From Verrucomicrobiaceae bacterium (GTDB lineage Bacteria; Verrucomicrobiota; Verrucomicrobiia; Verrucomicrobiales; Akkermansiaceae): a stretch of DNA of 64,000 nucleotides. The notes below the pieces were generated by a model. That model did not search any database. It had not been told where the DNA came from and worked only from the letters and a program-made list of their open reading frames with translations. Below are positions 51,657-61,356 of the stretch, one piece after another. The first letter of the stretch is position 1, and each line of letters begins with the position of its first letter. The stretch lies in NCBI GenBank assembly GCA_027491155.1, contig JAIXWR010000039.1, positions 1 to 64,000 on the forward strand. Direction: 5' to 3'. The position numbers and the translations under genes are program-made.

Positions 51657-54239
51657 ATGCGCCCCTTCCCGCTTCTCGTTTCCCTGATCGCCCTTCCTTT
51701 CTCGGGATCGGCCGCCACGACCGGTGACGGCCGCATCACCGATCCCGACACCGGCATCACCTTGCCGGCGGACTTCGACGCCGAGGTCCTCTACGAAGTG
51801 CCCGAATCCCAGGGCTCCTGGGTCGCCATGGCCTTCGACCCCAAGGGCCGGCTCATCGTGTCCGACCAGGACGACAAGGGCGTCTTCCGCGTGACCCTTC
51901 CCACGGAAGGCTCCGCGATCCGGGTCGAAAGCCTGCCCGGCTTTCCCTACGAGCCGATCGACTGGGGCAAGCGCAAGGTCGGCGGCGCGCTGGGATTCCT
52001 CCACGCCTTCGACAGCCTCTACATGTCGACGATGAAAGGACTCTACCGCATCCGCGACACCGACGGCGACGACAGCTACGACGAGTTCAAGCTGCTCAAG
52101 CGCCTCAACTACGGCTACGAGCACTCCGCGCACTCGATCATCCAGACCGCCGACGGCAAAGGACTCTACCTGATCAGCGGCAACTACACCCGGACACCGC
52201 AAGGAACCGGATCACTGCAGCCGCCGGTTTGGAAGGAGGACTCGCTGCTACCCTTCATTCCCGACCCCACCGGCCATGCCGTCGGCATCAAGGCTCCCGG
52301 CGGCTGGATCTGCCGGATCTCGCCCGACGGCGAGGACTGGAAAATGATCGCGTCCGGATTCCGCAATGCCGTCGACCTCGCCCTCAACCGGGAAGGCGAA
52401 CTCTTCACCTACGATTCGGACATGGAGTTCGACATCGGCTGCCCTTGGTACCGCCCGACCCGCATCAACCACGTCACCTCCGCCTCCGAATTCGGCTGGC
52501 GCTCGGGCTCGGACAACTGGCCCGAGTATTTCGCCGACAGCCTCGGCTCCGTCCTCGATGTCGGCCCGGGCTCGCCGACCGGCATCAGCTTCGGCCACCA
52601 TTCGAACTTCCCCGCCGTCTATCAGGACAAGCTCTTCATCTGCGACTGGACCTTCGGCACGATCTACACCGTGGAGCTCGAGGAGAGCGGATCGAGTTAT
52701 ACCGGCACCAAGAAAGAGTTCCTCCACGGCAGCCCGCTGAACATCGCCGCCATGCGCTTCGGCCCGGACGGCGCGATGTATTTCGTCACCGGCGGGCGCA
52801 CCACCGCCTCGCGGCTCTATCGCATCCGCCACACCGGGGAAAAAGGCACGGGCACCGCGAGAACCCTGCTCGCCAACCGCGAACCGCGGGCGCTCCGGCA
52901 TTCGCTCGAACGTTACCACGACGGCGGCAAGGGCGGCAGCGAGGCGGTGGAGAAGGCCTGGCCCCACCTCGGTCACGACGACCGTGCGATCCGCTACGCC
53001 GCCCGCCTCGCGATCGAGAACCAGCCCCTGGACCTCTGGCGGGAAAGGGCCTTCGCCGAGAAGAACCCGCGCGCCGCGACCCACGCCGCCATCGCCCTCT
53101 GCCGACATGCCGACGCATCCCTCTCCGGCCGCGTGCTCGACCATCTCGGCGCGATCCCCTTCGACACTCTAACAAGCGACGATCGCCTCGCCCTGCTGCG
53201 CGCCTACTCGCTCTGTTTCATGCGCCTCGGCAAGCCGGCCGGGGAACCGCTCGCGGCCGTGATCGCGAAACTCGATCCGCACTTCCCGGCGAAGGACGAC
53301 ACCCTGAACGCGGAACTCTGCCGCGTCCTCGCCTACCTCGACGCCCCTTCCGTGGTCGGGAAAACCATCGCCCTGATGAAGACCACCCGCGCCGAGACGG
53401 TGGAATACGACAAGGAAATGCTCGGGCGCCACGAGTATGGCGATGACATCCTGAAGATGATGGCCAGCACGCCGAACACCCGGAACATCCACTACGCCTA
53501 TTGCCTGCGGCGGGTCCGGCAGGGCTGGACGCTGGAGCACCGGAAGGACTACTTCGGCTGGCTGAACGACTCGCTGGAGAACAGCGGCGGCAGAAGCTTC
53601 ACCGGCTACATCCGTGCCATCCGCGAGGACGCCATCGAGCACCTCGCCCCGGAGGACGCCGCCGCGGTGGCCGGACTGCTCAAGGAGATCGGCACGATCG
53701 ATCTCTCCAAGCTCCCGACACCCGTCGGGCCGCCGGTAGCCTGGACGGTGGACTCGGCGATGAAGCTTTTCGAAGGCGACCTGCGCGGCCGGAACTTCGA
53801 GAACGGGAAGAAGATGTTCTCCGGCGGCCTTTGCATTGCCTGCCACCGCTTCGGTGGATCCGGCGGCACCTCCGGGCCGGACCTCGGCTCGGTCGGCATG
53901 CGCTTCTCGATCCGCGACATCATCGTCTCGATCTGCGAGCCCAGCCAGTCGATCTCCGAGCAGTATCTGGCGAGCATCGTCTCGCTGAAGGACGGCAGCA
54001 CGCTCCACGGCCGGCTGATCTACAAGAACGACAAGGAAGTCGCCGTCGCGCCGAATCCCTTCAACAACGCCGAGTTCAAGAAGGCACCGGCCGACCAGGT
54101 GACGAAGATCGAATACTCCCAGACCTCGATGATGCCGCCCGGCATGATCGCCGCGATGAATGCCGACGAACTCAAGGACCTGATCGCCTACGTGGTCTCC
54201 GGCGGGAATCCGAAGCACGAGGCCTTCCAGGCGGAATGA
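51657..54239 (+). CDS. secreted PVC-type haem-binding protein
   Basis: 860 residues from the ATG at 51657; signal peptide PFPLLVSLIALPFSGSAA. The N-terminal beta-propeller begins LPADFDAEVLYEVPESQGSW and continues with KGLYRIRDTDGDDSYDEFKL, SPDGEDWKMIASGFRN and SEFGWRSGSDNW, the sorbosone-dehydrogenase-like module of PVC proteins. Alpha-helical HEAT-like repeats follow. The C-terminal haem domain has CIACH at 726-730, then GPDLGSVGMRFSIRDIIVSI and MMPPGMIAAMNADELKDLIA. Probably a periplasmic dehydrogenase or electron carrier. It resembles the central and C-terminal parts of the fusion at 10249-15375, without ThuA, DUF1080 or LamG. Confidence 0.9.
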   Translation: MRPFPLLVSLIALPFSGSAATTGDGRITDPDTGITLPADFDAEVLYEVPESQGSWVAMAFDPKGRLIVSDQDDKGVFRVTLPTEGSAIRVESLPGFPYEPIDWGKRKVGGALGFLHAFDSLYMSTMKGLYRIRDTDGDDSYDEFKLLKRLNYGYEHSAHSIIQTADGKGLYLISGNYTRTPQGTGSLQPPVWKEDSLLPFIPDPTGHAVGIKAPGGWICRISPDGEDWKMIASGFRNAVDLALNREGELFTYDSDMEFDIGCPWYRPTRINHVTSASEFGWRSGSDNWPEYFADSLGSVLDVGPGSPTGISFGHHSNFPAVYQDKLFICDWTFGTIYTVELEESGSSYTGTKKEFLHGSPLNIAAMRFGPDGAMYFVTGGRTTASRLYRIRHTGEKGTGTARTLLANREPRALRHSLERYHDGGKGGSEAVEKAWPHLGHDDRAIRYAARLAIENQPLDLWRERAFAEKNPRAATHAAIALCRHADASLSGRVLDHLGAIPFDTLTSDDRLALLRAYSLCFMRLGKPAGEPLAAVIAKLDPHFPAKDDTLNAELCRVLAYLDAPSVVGKTIALMKTTRAETVEYDKEMLGRHEYGDDILKMMASTPNTRNIHYAYCLRRVRQGWTLEHRKDYFGWLNDSLENSGGRSFTGYIRAIREDAIEHLAPEDAAAVAGLLKEIGTIDLSKLPTPVGPPVAWTVDSAMKLFEGDLRGRNFENGKKMFSGGLCIACHRFGGSGGTSGPDLGSVGMRFSIRDIIVSICEPSQSISEQYLASIVSLKDGSTLHGRLIYKNDKEVAVAPNPFNNAEFKKAPADQVTKIEYSQTSMMPPGMIAAMNADELKDLIAYVVSGGNPKHEAFQAE

Positions 54240-54427
54240 GAGCACGCCTCGCCGCGATCGTCCTCGGCCCCCGACTTCGAACCGCTGCATGATGTCGACA
54301 AGGATCCCGACCCACAGGTCCAACCCGCCACCTTGTCACGACGGACGATTCAGGATTGCGGGCCGGCCCTTGCTTTGATCCTGTCCCCGGCTCCGCTTCC
54401 AATTCCCACCGCAGACTTCGCGTCCTG

Positions 54428-54453
54428 CCCTTCGTAGCTTGAGCGAAGAAGGG
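54428..54453. repeat. CCTTCGTAGC-type short hairpin repeat
   Basis: CCCTTCGTAGCTTGAGCGAA followed by GAAGGG, matching the element at 35213-35236. The 239 bp between the haem gene and the SDR contain this and nothing else recognised. Confidence 0.6.
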
Positions 54454-54478
54454 TTCGTTTGCCCTCTCCAATCACTCC

Positions 54479-55249
54479 ATGAAAACCGCACTCATCACCG
54501 GCGGCTCCCGCGGCATTGGCCTCGGCTGCGCCAAAGCCCTTGCCGCATCCGGCCATGCCATCGCCATCAACGGAATCCGCGCCGAAAGCGAGGTCGCCGA
54601 GGTCCTCGCCGAACTCCGCGCCGCCGGTGCGCCCGAGGTGATCTACTGCCAGGGTGATGTCGGCACTTCCGAAGGCCGCGCCGCGATCCTCGCCACCCTG
54701 CGTTCGAAATTCCCATGCCTCAACGTGCTGGTCAACAATGCCGGGGTCGCCCCCGCCGAGCGCAGGGACGTGCTGGAAACGACCGAGGAATCCTTCCAGC
54801 GCCTGATGCGGATCAACCTCGAAGGCCCCTACTTCCTGACCCAGGCCGCCGCGAATTGGATGATCGAAAGCCGCCAGACCGACGCCGCCTTCGACGGCTG
54901 CATCATCAACGTCAACTCGATCTCCGCGACCGTGGTCTCGGTCAACCGCGGCGAATACTGCGTTTCGAAAGCCGGCCTCGGCATGGTCACCCAGCTCTTC
55001 GCCGCCCGCCTCGGCGAGTTCGGCATCCCCGTCTATGAAGTCCGCCCCGGCGTGACCAAGACCGACATGACCTCCGGTGTGACCGACAAATACGACAAGC
55101 TCATCGCCGGCGGCCTCTGCGTCACCCCGCGCTGGGGCTTCCCCGAGGACGTAGGCAAAGCCGTCGCCAGCCTCGCCACCGGCAACTTCCCCTACTCCAC
55201 CGGCCAGGTCGTCATGATCGACGGCGGCCTGACGATCCCGCGGCTTTGA
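54479..55249 (+). CDS. SDR-family oxidoreductase (FabG-like)
   Basis: 256 residues. [10 protein letters not shown] at 8-17 is the cofactor site, VNNAG the central strand, and NVNSISA, YCVSKAG provide Ser, Tyr and Lys. The ending [11 protein letters not shown] is FabG-like. Compared with the fabG at 4646 it has an insertion after strand 4 ([19 protein letters not shown]). Its position upstream of an isomerase-like gene, an MFS transporter and Gfo/Idh/MocA genes points to sugar or polyol oxidation rather than fatty acid synthesis. NAD or NADP preference cannot be told. Confidence 0.87.
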   Translation: MKTALITGGSRGIGLGCAKALAASGHAIAINGIRAESEVAEVLAELRAAGAPEVIYCQGDVGTSEGRAAILATLRSKFPCLNVLVNNAGVAPAERRDVLETTEESFQRLMRINLEGPYFLTQAAANWMIESRQTDAAFDGCIINVNSISATVVSVNRGEYCVSKAGLGMVTQLFAARLGEFGIPVYEVRPGVTKTDMTSGVTDKYDKLIAGGLCVTPRWGFPEDVGKAVASLATGNFPYSTGQVVMIDGGLTIPRL

Positions 55250-55394
55250 AACAAGGAGCGGCGGATTGCCTCCGGCTATCTCCGCTTCGCTTCGGTTCCG
55301 GTCCGCCAGCGCCTGGTCGTGGATGCGGGGGGGATCGGAACCCGCCCCTCCTTGGGTTACTTGCGACCCGCCGGAATCCTGCTTTCCTCCCGCC

Positions 55395-56207
55395 ATGCGC
55401 TACGCCATCTGCAACGAAACCTTCGGCTCCATCCCTCTCCCCGAAGCCGCCGCCCTTGCCGCGAAAATCGGCTACACCGGTCTCGAGGTCGCGCCCTTCA
55501 CGCTGGCCGACGACGTGGCGACCGTCACCGCCGCCGACGCGGAGATCCTCGGCCGCCAGGTCCGCGAACAGGGGGTGGAAGTCATCGGCCTCCACTGGCT
55601 GCTGGCCAAGACCACCGGCTTCCACCTGACCACGCCGGATGATGCGGTTAGAAAAGCCACCACCGCGCGAGCGAAGCACCTCGCCGACCTCTGCCACGCG
55701 ATGGGCGGCTCGATCATGGTGTGGGGCAGCCCGATGCAGCGCTCTCTGGAGCCCGGCTGGAATTACGACGACGCCTTCGCCCGCGCCACCGATCTCCTCC
55801 GCGCCGCCGCCGAGCACTGCGGGCCGCTCGGCGTGACGATCGCGATGGAGCCGCTCGGCCCCGGCGAGACGAATTTCCTCACCTCCGCCGCCGAAACGAT
55901 CCGCCTCTGCCAAGCCGTCGATCACCCGTCCTGCAAGCTCCACCTCGACGTGAAGGCGATGAGCTACGAGGACAAGCCGATCGGCCAGGTGATCCGGGAG
56001 AGCAAGGAGTGGACCGTCCACTTTCATGCCAACGACCCGAACCTCCGCGGTCCGGGCATGGGCGAGGTTGAATACGGCCCGATCGTCGAGGCACTGCGCG
56101 AGACCGGCTACGAGGGCTGGGTCTCGGTGGAAGTCTTCGACTACACCCCGAGCCCGGAAGCCATCGCGACGGAGAGTCTCGCGAATCTCCGCCGCTTCTT
56201 CGCCTGA
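55395..56207 (+). CDS. xylose-isomerase-like TIM-barrel protein
   Basis: 270 residues from the ATG at 55395 ([20 protein letters not shown]). Metal ligands: Glu in [12 protein letters not shown], Asp in LHLDVKAM, His in VHFHANDPN and Glu in [10 protein letters not shown]. Sugar isomerase/epimerase superfamily, cytoplasmic. The stop directly abuts the stop of the convergent MFS gene. The 145 bp upstream of it show no gene. Part of a set with the SDR, transporter and the Gfo/Idh/MocA and TIM-barrel pair downstream. Confidence 0.87.
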   Translation: MRYAICNETFGSIPLPEAAALAAKIGYTGLEVAPFTLADDVATVTAADAEILGRQVREQGVEVIGLHWLLAKTTGFHLTTPDDAVRKATTARAKHLADLCHAMGGSIMVWGSPMQRSLEPGWNYDDAFARATDLLRAAAEHCGPLGVTIAMEPLGPGETNFLTSAAETIRLCQAVDHPSCKLHLDVKAMSYEDKPIGQVIRESKEWTVHFHANDPNLRGPGMGEVEYGPIVEALRETGYEGWVSVEVFDYTPSPEAIATESLANLRRFFA

Positions 56208-57668
56208 TCAGTCCTCCGGCAGCGGCTGGCCCTTGGTCTCCGGCAGGAAGGGCAGCACGATGATGCCGAGCAGGAAGATCAGGCACATCCAGGACGCCGC
56301 GTCGCGGAAGGCGTCGATCTTCGCGACGGTCTTCAGCGCCGCCAGCGCGCTCTCACTGATGCCCGCCGGTGCATTGTCTTGGGCGGCCTTCTGCGCCGTC
56401 ACGCCGAATCCCGCGGCCAGCGCGCCGAGCGTGAAGGGACCGAGTGCAGCAAGGTAGCGGCCCACGTTGTAGCAGAACGAAACGCCCGTCGCCCGCAGGC
56501 GGGTCGGGAACAGCTCGGGCAGGTAGATCGAGAAACCGGCGAACACCGAGAGGTGGAAGAAGCCCATCAGCGGCGCCATCCAGAGAATGTCCCAGCGGCC
56601 GTTGATCTTGCCGATCATCTGGAACACGAAAACCGTCACCAGCAGCGAACCCGCGAAGAAGATCCCGAAGGCCTTCTTGCGGCCCAGATTCACGGCGAAG
56701 CGGGTGAAGACCAGCATCCCGACGAAGGCGCCGACGTTGAAGGCGAGAAGGTTGAGCGACATCCAGAGCTGCTTGCCCTTGTTCACCTGGTCGGGAGTCG
56801 CGCCCGCTTCCGCGAAATTATGAGAGACGATGTCGCCGACCAGGTCGGACGAAAACACGCCGATTCCCCAAAGGCCGATGACGCCCGCACAGGACAGCAC
56901 CATGCCGAGCAGGGCATGCTTGCGCCACGTCTTGTGGCCGAAGAGGTCGCCGTAGGATCCGGATTTCTTGCCCTCCGCGATCGCCTTGTCCCGGGATTGG
57001 ATCCACGACTCGGGCTCCTTCATCCGGAGCTGGATCGTTGCCACGAGGAAGGCCGGCAGAGCGCCGATCACGAACAGCCACTTCCAGTAGTTCTCATTGC
57101 TGCCGATCGCGGTCAGCGCGATGGACACGCCGATCAGCCCGGCGGCGCAGTTCCCGACCGCCGAGAACGATTGCAGGACCCCGAGTGCCCGCGGCCGGAT
57201 GTGGCCCGGCACGGTGTCCGCGACCAATGCCACGGCGAGACCGAAGACGCCGCCCACCCCGAGGCCCGTGATGAAGCGGTAAACCGCGAAGTCCGTGAAA
57301 CTCTGCGAAAGCGCCGAAAGCCCGGTGGCGATCGAGTAGAGCAGCACGGTGACCGACAGCATCTTCGCCCGCCCGTAGCGGTCGCCCAAGGAGCCGAAGA
57401 TCATGCCGCCGGTCGCCCACCCCAGCACGAAGATCGAGGTCGAGAGCGCCCCGGCCTGGATCGGGAACTTGCCGAAAAGCATCAGCTCCTGGTTCGCCCC
57501 CAGCAGCGACTTCATGGCGGGGCTGCGCGCCAGGTTGAAAAGCTGCTGGTCCAGGCAGTCGAACAACCAGGCCAAGGTCGCCACCACGAACACGAGGCGC
57601 TGGTAGGGCTTGAGCTGGGACCACCAGCCGTCGGCGGAAGGTTGGGATTTGTCGGACAAGTTGCTCAT
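56208..57668 (-). CDS. MFS transporter (sugar/metabolite:H+ symporter type)
   Basis: 486 residues from the ATG at 57668, about twelve transmembrane helices. The signature GDRYGRAKMLSVTVLLYSIA lies between helices 2 and 3 and RFITGLGVGGVFGLA is the helix 4 motif. PLLFPTRLRATGVSF-like sequence (ELFPTRLRATGVSF) matches the repeat in the second half, typical of the sugar/aromatic-acid MFS group. Substrate unknown; surrounding genes suggest a sugar or sugar acid. Divergent from the Gfo/Idh/MocA gene, 193 bp apart. Confidence 0.9.
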   Translation of the reverse strand: MSNLSDKSQPSADGWWSQLKPYQRLVFVVATLAWLFDCLDQQLFNLARSPAMKSLLGANQELMLFGKFPIQAGALSTSIFVLGWATGGMIFGSLGDRYGRAKMLSVTVLLYSIATGLSALSQSFTDFAVYRFITGLGVGGVFGLAVALVADTVPGHIRPRALGVLQSFSAVGNCAAGLIGVSIALTAIGSNENYWKWLFVIGALPAFLVATIQLRMKEPESWIQSRDKAIAEGKKSGSYGDLFGHKTWRKHALLGMVLSCAGVIGLWGIGVFSSDLVGDIVSHNFAEAGATPDQVNKGKQLWMSLNLLAFNVGAFVGMLVFTRFAVNLGRKKAFGIFFAGSLLVTVFVFQMIGKINGRWDILWMAPLMGFFHLSVFAGFSIYLPELFPTRLRATGVSFCYNVGRYLAALGPFTLGALAAGFGVTAQKAAQDNAPAGISESALAALKTVAKIDAFRDAASWMCLIFLLGIIVLPFLPETKGQPLPED

Positions 57669-57861
57669 GGAAGTCTTGGGGCGAGTTTCCCGGACTCCAA
57701 AGCCCCGGAGACGATCCGGCAAGCCTGAAAGCTCTCCGGGGGAAAGCCCGTTCTCGACAAGTCCCGCCGCGCCGGGTTTTCTCGCCGCCACGGACTCCGC
57801 GGGCATCTTGTCATACAACCCGCACCCTGACCGCAAACCCTCGATCTTTCATCCAAAGACC

Positions 57862-58905
57862 ATGAAATTCGGAATCATCGGCGCCGGCATGATCGGCCAC
57901 TTCCACGCCAAGGCGATCACCGCGATGAGCGGTGGCTCGCTCCACTCGGTTTTCGACCTCCGCGCGGAAGCCGCGGAGAAACTCGCCGCGGAATACGGCG
58001 CGAAGGCCTACTCCGACATGGACTCCTTCCTGGCGGATCCCGAGCTGGAAATCGTTACCGTCGGCACCCCGTCCGGCGCCCATCTCGAGCCCTCCCTCGC
58101 CGCGCTCAACGCCGGCAAACACGTGATCTGCGAGAAGCCGCTGGAGATCACCGTCGAGCGCATCGACACCCTGATGGCCGCCGCCAAGGCCAACGGCAAG
58201 ACCCTCGCCGCCGTGCTCAACCGCCGCTTCCACCCCGGCATGGAGGCCTTCAAGAAGGCTTCCGACGAGGGCCGCTTCGGCAAGCTGACCTCCGCATCCT
58301 GCTATGTGAAGTGGTACCGCGACCAGGCCTACTACGACTCCGCCGGCTGGCGCGGCACCTGGGCGCTCGACGGCGGCGGCGCGCTGATGAACCAGTCGAT
58401 CCACACCATCGACGCCCTCATTTACCTCGCCGGTCCGGTGAAAGCGGTGCAGGCGAGCATGGCCTGCCTCGCCCACGAGCGCATCGAAGTCGAGGACATC
58501 GCGGTGGCCATCGTCGAGTTCGAAAGCGGCGCGCGCGGCGTGATCGAAGGCTCCACCTGCACCTGGTCCAAGGACGGCCACCCGGCCCGGGTCCAGCTCT
58601 GCGGCACGGAAGGTTCGGTTTTCCTCGCCGACGAGGCCTTCGAGGTCTGGGACTTCATGCACGAGAAGCCGGAGGACGCGACCATCCGCTCCACCCTGAT
58701 GAAAGGCCAGGCGGCCGGACTTGGCGCGAACGATCCGAAGGCGATCAACTTCTACCAGCACCAGCGGAACTTCGAGGAAGTCGTCAACGCCATCCGCGAA
58801 GGCCGCGAGACCACCGTCTCCGCCGCCGAGGCCCGCAAGCCCGTGGCCGTCATCCGCGCGATCTACGAAAGCGCCCAGAACGGCGGCAAGCGGGTCGAAC
58901 TCTAA
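57862..58905 (+). CDS. Gfo/Idh/MocA-family oxidoreductase
   Basis: 347 residues from the ATG at 57862 (MKFGIIGAGMIGHFHAKAI, Rossmann GxGxxG). The hallmark CEKPLEIT gives the catalytic Lys; GALMNQSIHTIDALIYLAG is the conserved active-site helix. Other family features are ALDGGGAL and WSKDGHPARVQLCGTEGS. Cytoplasmic NAD(P)-dependent oxidation of a cyclic polyol or sugar. Followed after 20 bp by a TIM-barrel gene, so an operon. It is more canonical in length and motifs than the gene at 44005. Confidence 0.92.
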   Translation: MKFGIIGAGMIGHFHAKAITAMSGGSLHSVFDLRAEAAEKLAAEYGAKAYSDMDSFLADPELEIVTVGTPSGAHLEPSLAALNAGKHVICEKPLEITVERIDTLMAAAKANGKTLAAVLNRRFHPGMEAFKKASDEGRFGKLTSASCYVKWYRDQAYYDSAGWRGTWALDGGGALMNQSIHTIDALIYLAGPVKAVQASMACLAHERIEVEDIAVAIVEFESGARGVIEGSTCTWSKDGHPARVQLCGTEGSVFLADEAFEVWDFMHEKPEDATIRSTLMKGQAAGLGANDPKAINFYQHQRNFEEVVNAIREGRETTVSAAEARKPVAVIRAIYESAQNGGKRVEL

Positions 58906-58925
58906 CATCCATTCCATTCTCCCCG

Positions 58926-59792
58926 ATGAAACTCACCGGATTCGCCGACGAGGCCGCACGCGACCTCGAAACCCAGATCAAGGCCACCCTCGAACTGGGA
59001 TGGTCCGCCATTTCCGCCCGCGGCGTGAACGGCTCCAACCTCCACGAACTGCCGCAGGACGAGTTCGACCGCGTGGCCGACCGCCTCGACGAGGCCGGCA
59101 TCCACATCCCGGAATTCGGCTCGCTGATCGGGAACTGGGGAAAAAAGATCAGCACCGACTTCGAGATCACGCTCGCCGAAATCGGCCGCGCCATCCCCCG
59201 CATGCAGCGCCTCGGCACCCCGCTCATCCGCGTGATGTCCTACGCCCAGGAACCCTGGGGCCAGGACCAGCACGAGCAGGAACGCTTCCGCCGCCTGCGC
59301 GAAATCGTGCAGCGCTTCGCCGATGCCGGCCTGCAGGCCGTCCACGAGAACTGCATGAACTGGGGCGGCTTCTCGGCGGAACACACGCTGCGCCTGATCG
59401 AGGAGATCCCAGGACTCAAGCTGGTCTTCGACACCGGCAACCCGCTCTTCCAGCGCGACCGCTCCAAGGCCGAGCCGCATCCCTGGCAGGACCCCTGGGA
59501 GTTCTGGACCAAGGTGCGCGACCACGTCGTCCACATCCACGTCAAGGACTGCATCAGCCCGACGGTCGAAGGCGTCGAGCCGGTTTACACCATGCCCGGC
59601 GAAGGCGACGCGAAGATCCCCGAGATCCTCGCCGACGCGAAATCGCGCGGCTACGACGGCTGGGTCGCGATCGAGCCCCACGTCGCCACCGTCTTCCACG
59701 TGAAGGACCAGTCGCAGGTCGACTGGCAGCAGTGCTACGACAGCTACGTGGAATACGGCAAGCGGATGGAGAAGATCGTCGCCGCCCTCTGA
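58926..59792 (+). CDS. xylose-isomerase-like TIM-barrel protein
   Basis: 288 residues from the ATG at 58926 (MKLTGFADEAARDLETQIKA). Metal ligands: Glu in AVHENCMNWGG, Asp in VFDTGNPLF, His in HIHVKDC, Glu in AIEPHVATVFH. Sugar isomerase/epimerase superfamily. The 20-bp gap to the upstream oxidoreductase indicates co-transcription. The Gfo/Idh/MocA plus TIM-barrel pairing recurs at 44-46 kb in the window, although the two pairs are not close copies. Confidence 0.88.
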   Translation: MKLTGFADEAARDLETQIKATLELGWSAISARGVNGSNLHELPQDEFDRVADRLDEAGIHIPEFGSLIGNWGKKISTDFEITLAEIGRAIPRMQRLGTPLIRVMSYAQEPWGQDQHEQERFRRLREIVQRFADAGLQAVHENCMNWGGFSAEHTLRLIEEIPGLKLVFDTGNPLFQRDRSKAEPHPWQDPWEFWTKVRDHVVHIHVKDCISPTVEGVEPVYTMPGEGDAKIPEILADAKSRGYDGWVAIEPHVATVFHVKDQSQVDWQQCYDSYVEYGKRMEKIVAAL

Positions 59793-59820
59793 GCCCAGGG
59801 GCTTCCCGGCAGCAACCGAA

Positions 59821-60531
59821 TCATTTCGCGCCCGGCAGCGGGCCCCAGATCTCGCGCATCAGTTCGTGGATCCCGGGCTCCGCCTGCTTGAGGTCGCCGG
59901 TCACGAAGGGGTAGAAGTCGTTCGAGCCGAAGTAGCTCTCGGTCATCTCGGCGAAGAACTCCTTGCAGTCCGTCAAGCCGTAGTGCTCGCGCATCCCGCC
60001 GGTGCTGGTGAGCACCGACTTGTATTTGCCGCTGCTCCGGAACTTCTCCCACGCCGCGACGATCCGCGGCTCTTCGAAGCCGAGGAACTGGTCGTGGTAG
60101 GCATGCGCCAGCTCGTGGAGCACGACCCATGGCATCCGGTGGTTTTCTGCGGGCGATAGGAAATCCTCGACGTCGGGAATGTGGACGCACTTCGCCAGAT
60201 TCGCGTTGTAGCCGTTCTCCGTCAGCCAGCCGGCATCGGGATGATACTGCATCGCCTCGAGGTCCGAGTAGTCGCGGTCGAGTTGGATCGTCACCTTTCG
60301 CAGCTTGGCCAGTTCCTTTTCCGGCACCACCACGGTGATCGCCACCAGCCGGGCCTCCAGCAATTTCAAGGCCCGGTCGCCGGTCGGCTTGTCCGTCCCC
60401 TCGATCAGCCGCCGGTCGATCCGAACCGGCCAGCCCTCGAGTTCCCGGGTTTCGTGAGCAGTCGGGATTGCAGGCTTCGCGGCGGCGAGGCTGCAGGATG
60501 CGGCGAAAAGAAGCGAGACCAACGATTTCAT
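59821..60531 (-). CDS. secreted zinc metallopeptidase-like protein (HExxH)
   Basis: 236 residues from the ATG at 60531, signal peptide SLVSLLFAASCSLAAA. The zinc site is VVLHELAHAYHDQFLG, with His139, Glu140 and His143. A third ligand is likely in EFFAEMTESYFG (about 194-205), the gluzincin arrangement also seen in anthrax-lethal-factor-like peptidases. The N-terminal EGWPVRIDRRLIEG region is typical of this bacterial group. Probably periplasmic. Convergent to the TIM-barrel gene. No inhibitor or substrate gene is adjacent. Confidence 0.8.
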   Translation of the reverse strand: MKSLVSLLFAASCSLAAAKPAIPTAHETRELEGWPVRIDRRLIEGTDKPTGDRALKLLEARLVAITVVVPEKELAKLRKVTIQLDRDYSDLEAMQYHPDAGWLTENGYNANLAKCVHIPDVEDFLSPAENHRMPWVVLHELAHAYHDQFLGFEEPRIVAAWEKFRSSGKYKSVLTSTGGMREHYGLTDCKEFFAEMTESYFGSNDFYPFVTGDLKQAEPGIHELMREIWGPLPGAK

Positions 60532-60609
60532 CACGGGAATCCATACCGCGGGGAGACCACCGGGCGATCAAGAACTTCCCGCCGTCGCAATCCGTGCGAT
60601 GCTTCCCGC

Positions 60610-61356
60610 ATGCAAGCACCGACCCTCGGCCAACGCCTCGCCTGCCGTGAGAAGCCTCCCGGCTTTCCCGTCATGCGCCAGCGCTGGTCGCGGATTCTCT
60701 TCCTCCACTGGCAGGCCGATCCCGACCTGCTGCGCGCCTCGCTTCCGCCCGGTCTCCACCTCGACCTCCACGAAGGAGCCGCCTGGCTGGGCATCGTGCC
60801 CTTCTTCATGGAGCGCGTGCGGCCTTCCTTCCTGCCCGTGGTGCCCGGGCTTTCGTGGTTCCTCGAACTCAACGTCCGCACTTACGTCCACGACGACAAC
60901 GGGGTCCCCGGCGTGTGGTTCCATTCGCTCGACTGCAACCAGCCGATCGCCGTCGAACTGGCGCGAAACCTCTTCCACCTGCCCTATCAGCACGCCCGGA
61001 TGAGTTGCCGGACTTCCGGCCGCGAAACCGAATACACCTGCCGGCGCAAGGGCTCACCGGGGGAGGCCCGCTTCCGCTACGGTCCCTCAGGCCCGGCGAA
61101 GCCCGCCGAGCCCGGCTCGCTGGAGTTCTTCCTCGCCGAGCGCTACCTGCTCTATTCCGCGGATCCAAGCGGCCGCCTGTTCGAAGGCCGGGTTCACCAT
61201 GCGCCCTACGAACTCGCGCCGGCCGCGGTGGAAGAATGGTCCGCCCTCCCCGCCGCCTGGGACGGTCTTCCCGCACCCTCCTTCCCGCCTCCCTCCGCCC
61301 TCTGGGTCGATCACGTCGATGTCGGTGTTTATCCGCTGCGACGCCTCACGACGTAG
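60610..61356 (+). CDS. DUF2071/YqjF-family protein
   Basis: 248 residues from the ATG at 60610. Family features: RQRWSRILFLHWQADPDLLR, SLPPGLHLDLHEGAAWLGIV, FMERVRPSFLPVVPGLSWFL, ELNVRTYV, GVWFHSLDC, LPYQHARMS and EFFLAERYLLYS. DUF2071 proteins have an acetoacetate-decarboxylase-like fold and no established function. The TAG stop lies in a repeat beginning at the last codon. A second member is at 63627. Confidence 0.85.
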   Translation: MQAPTLGQRLACREKPPGFPVMRQRWSRILFLHWQADPDLLRASLPPGLHLDLHEGAAWLGIVPFFMERVRPSFLPVVPGLSWFLELNVRTYVHDDNGVPGVWFHSLDCNQPIAVELARNLFHLPYQHARMSCRTSGRETEYTCRRKGSPGEARFRYGPSGPAKPAEPGSLEFFLAERYLLYSADPSGRLFEGRVHHAPYELAPAAVEEWSALPAAWDGLPAPSFPPPSALWVDHVDVGVYPLRRLTT

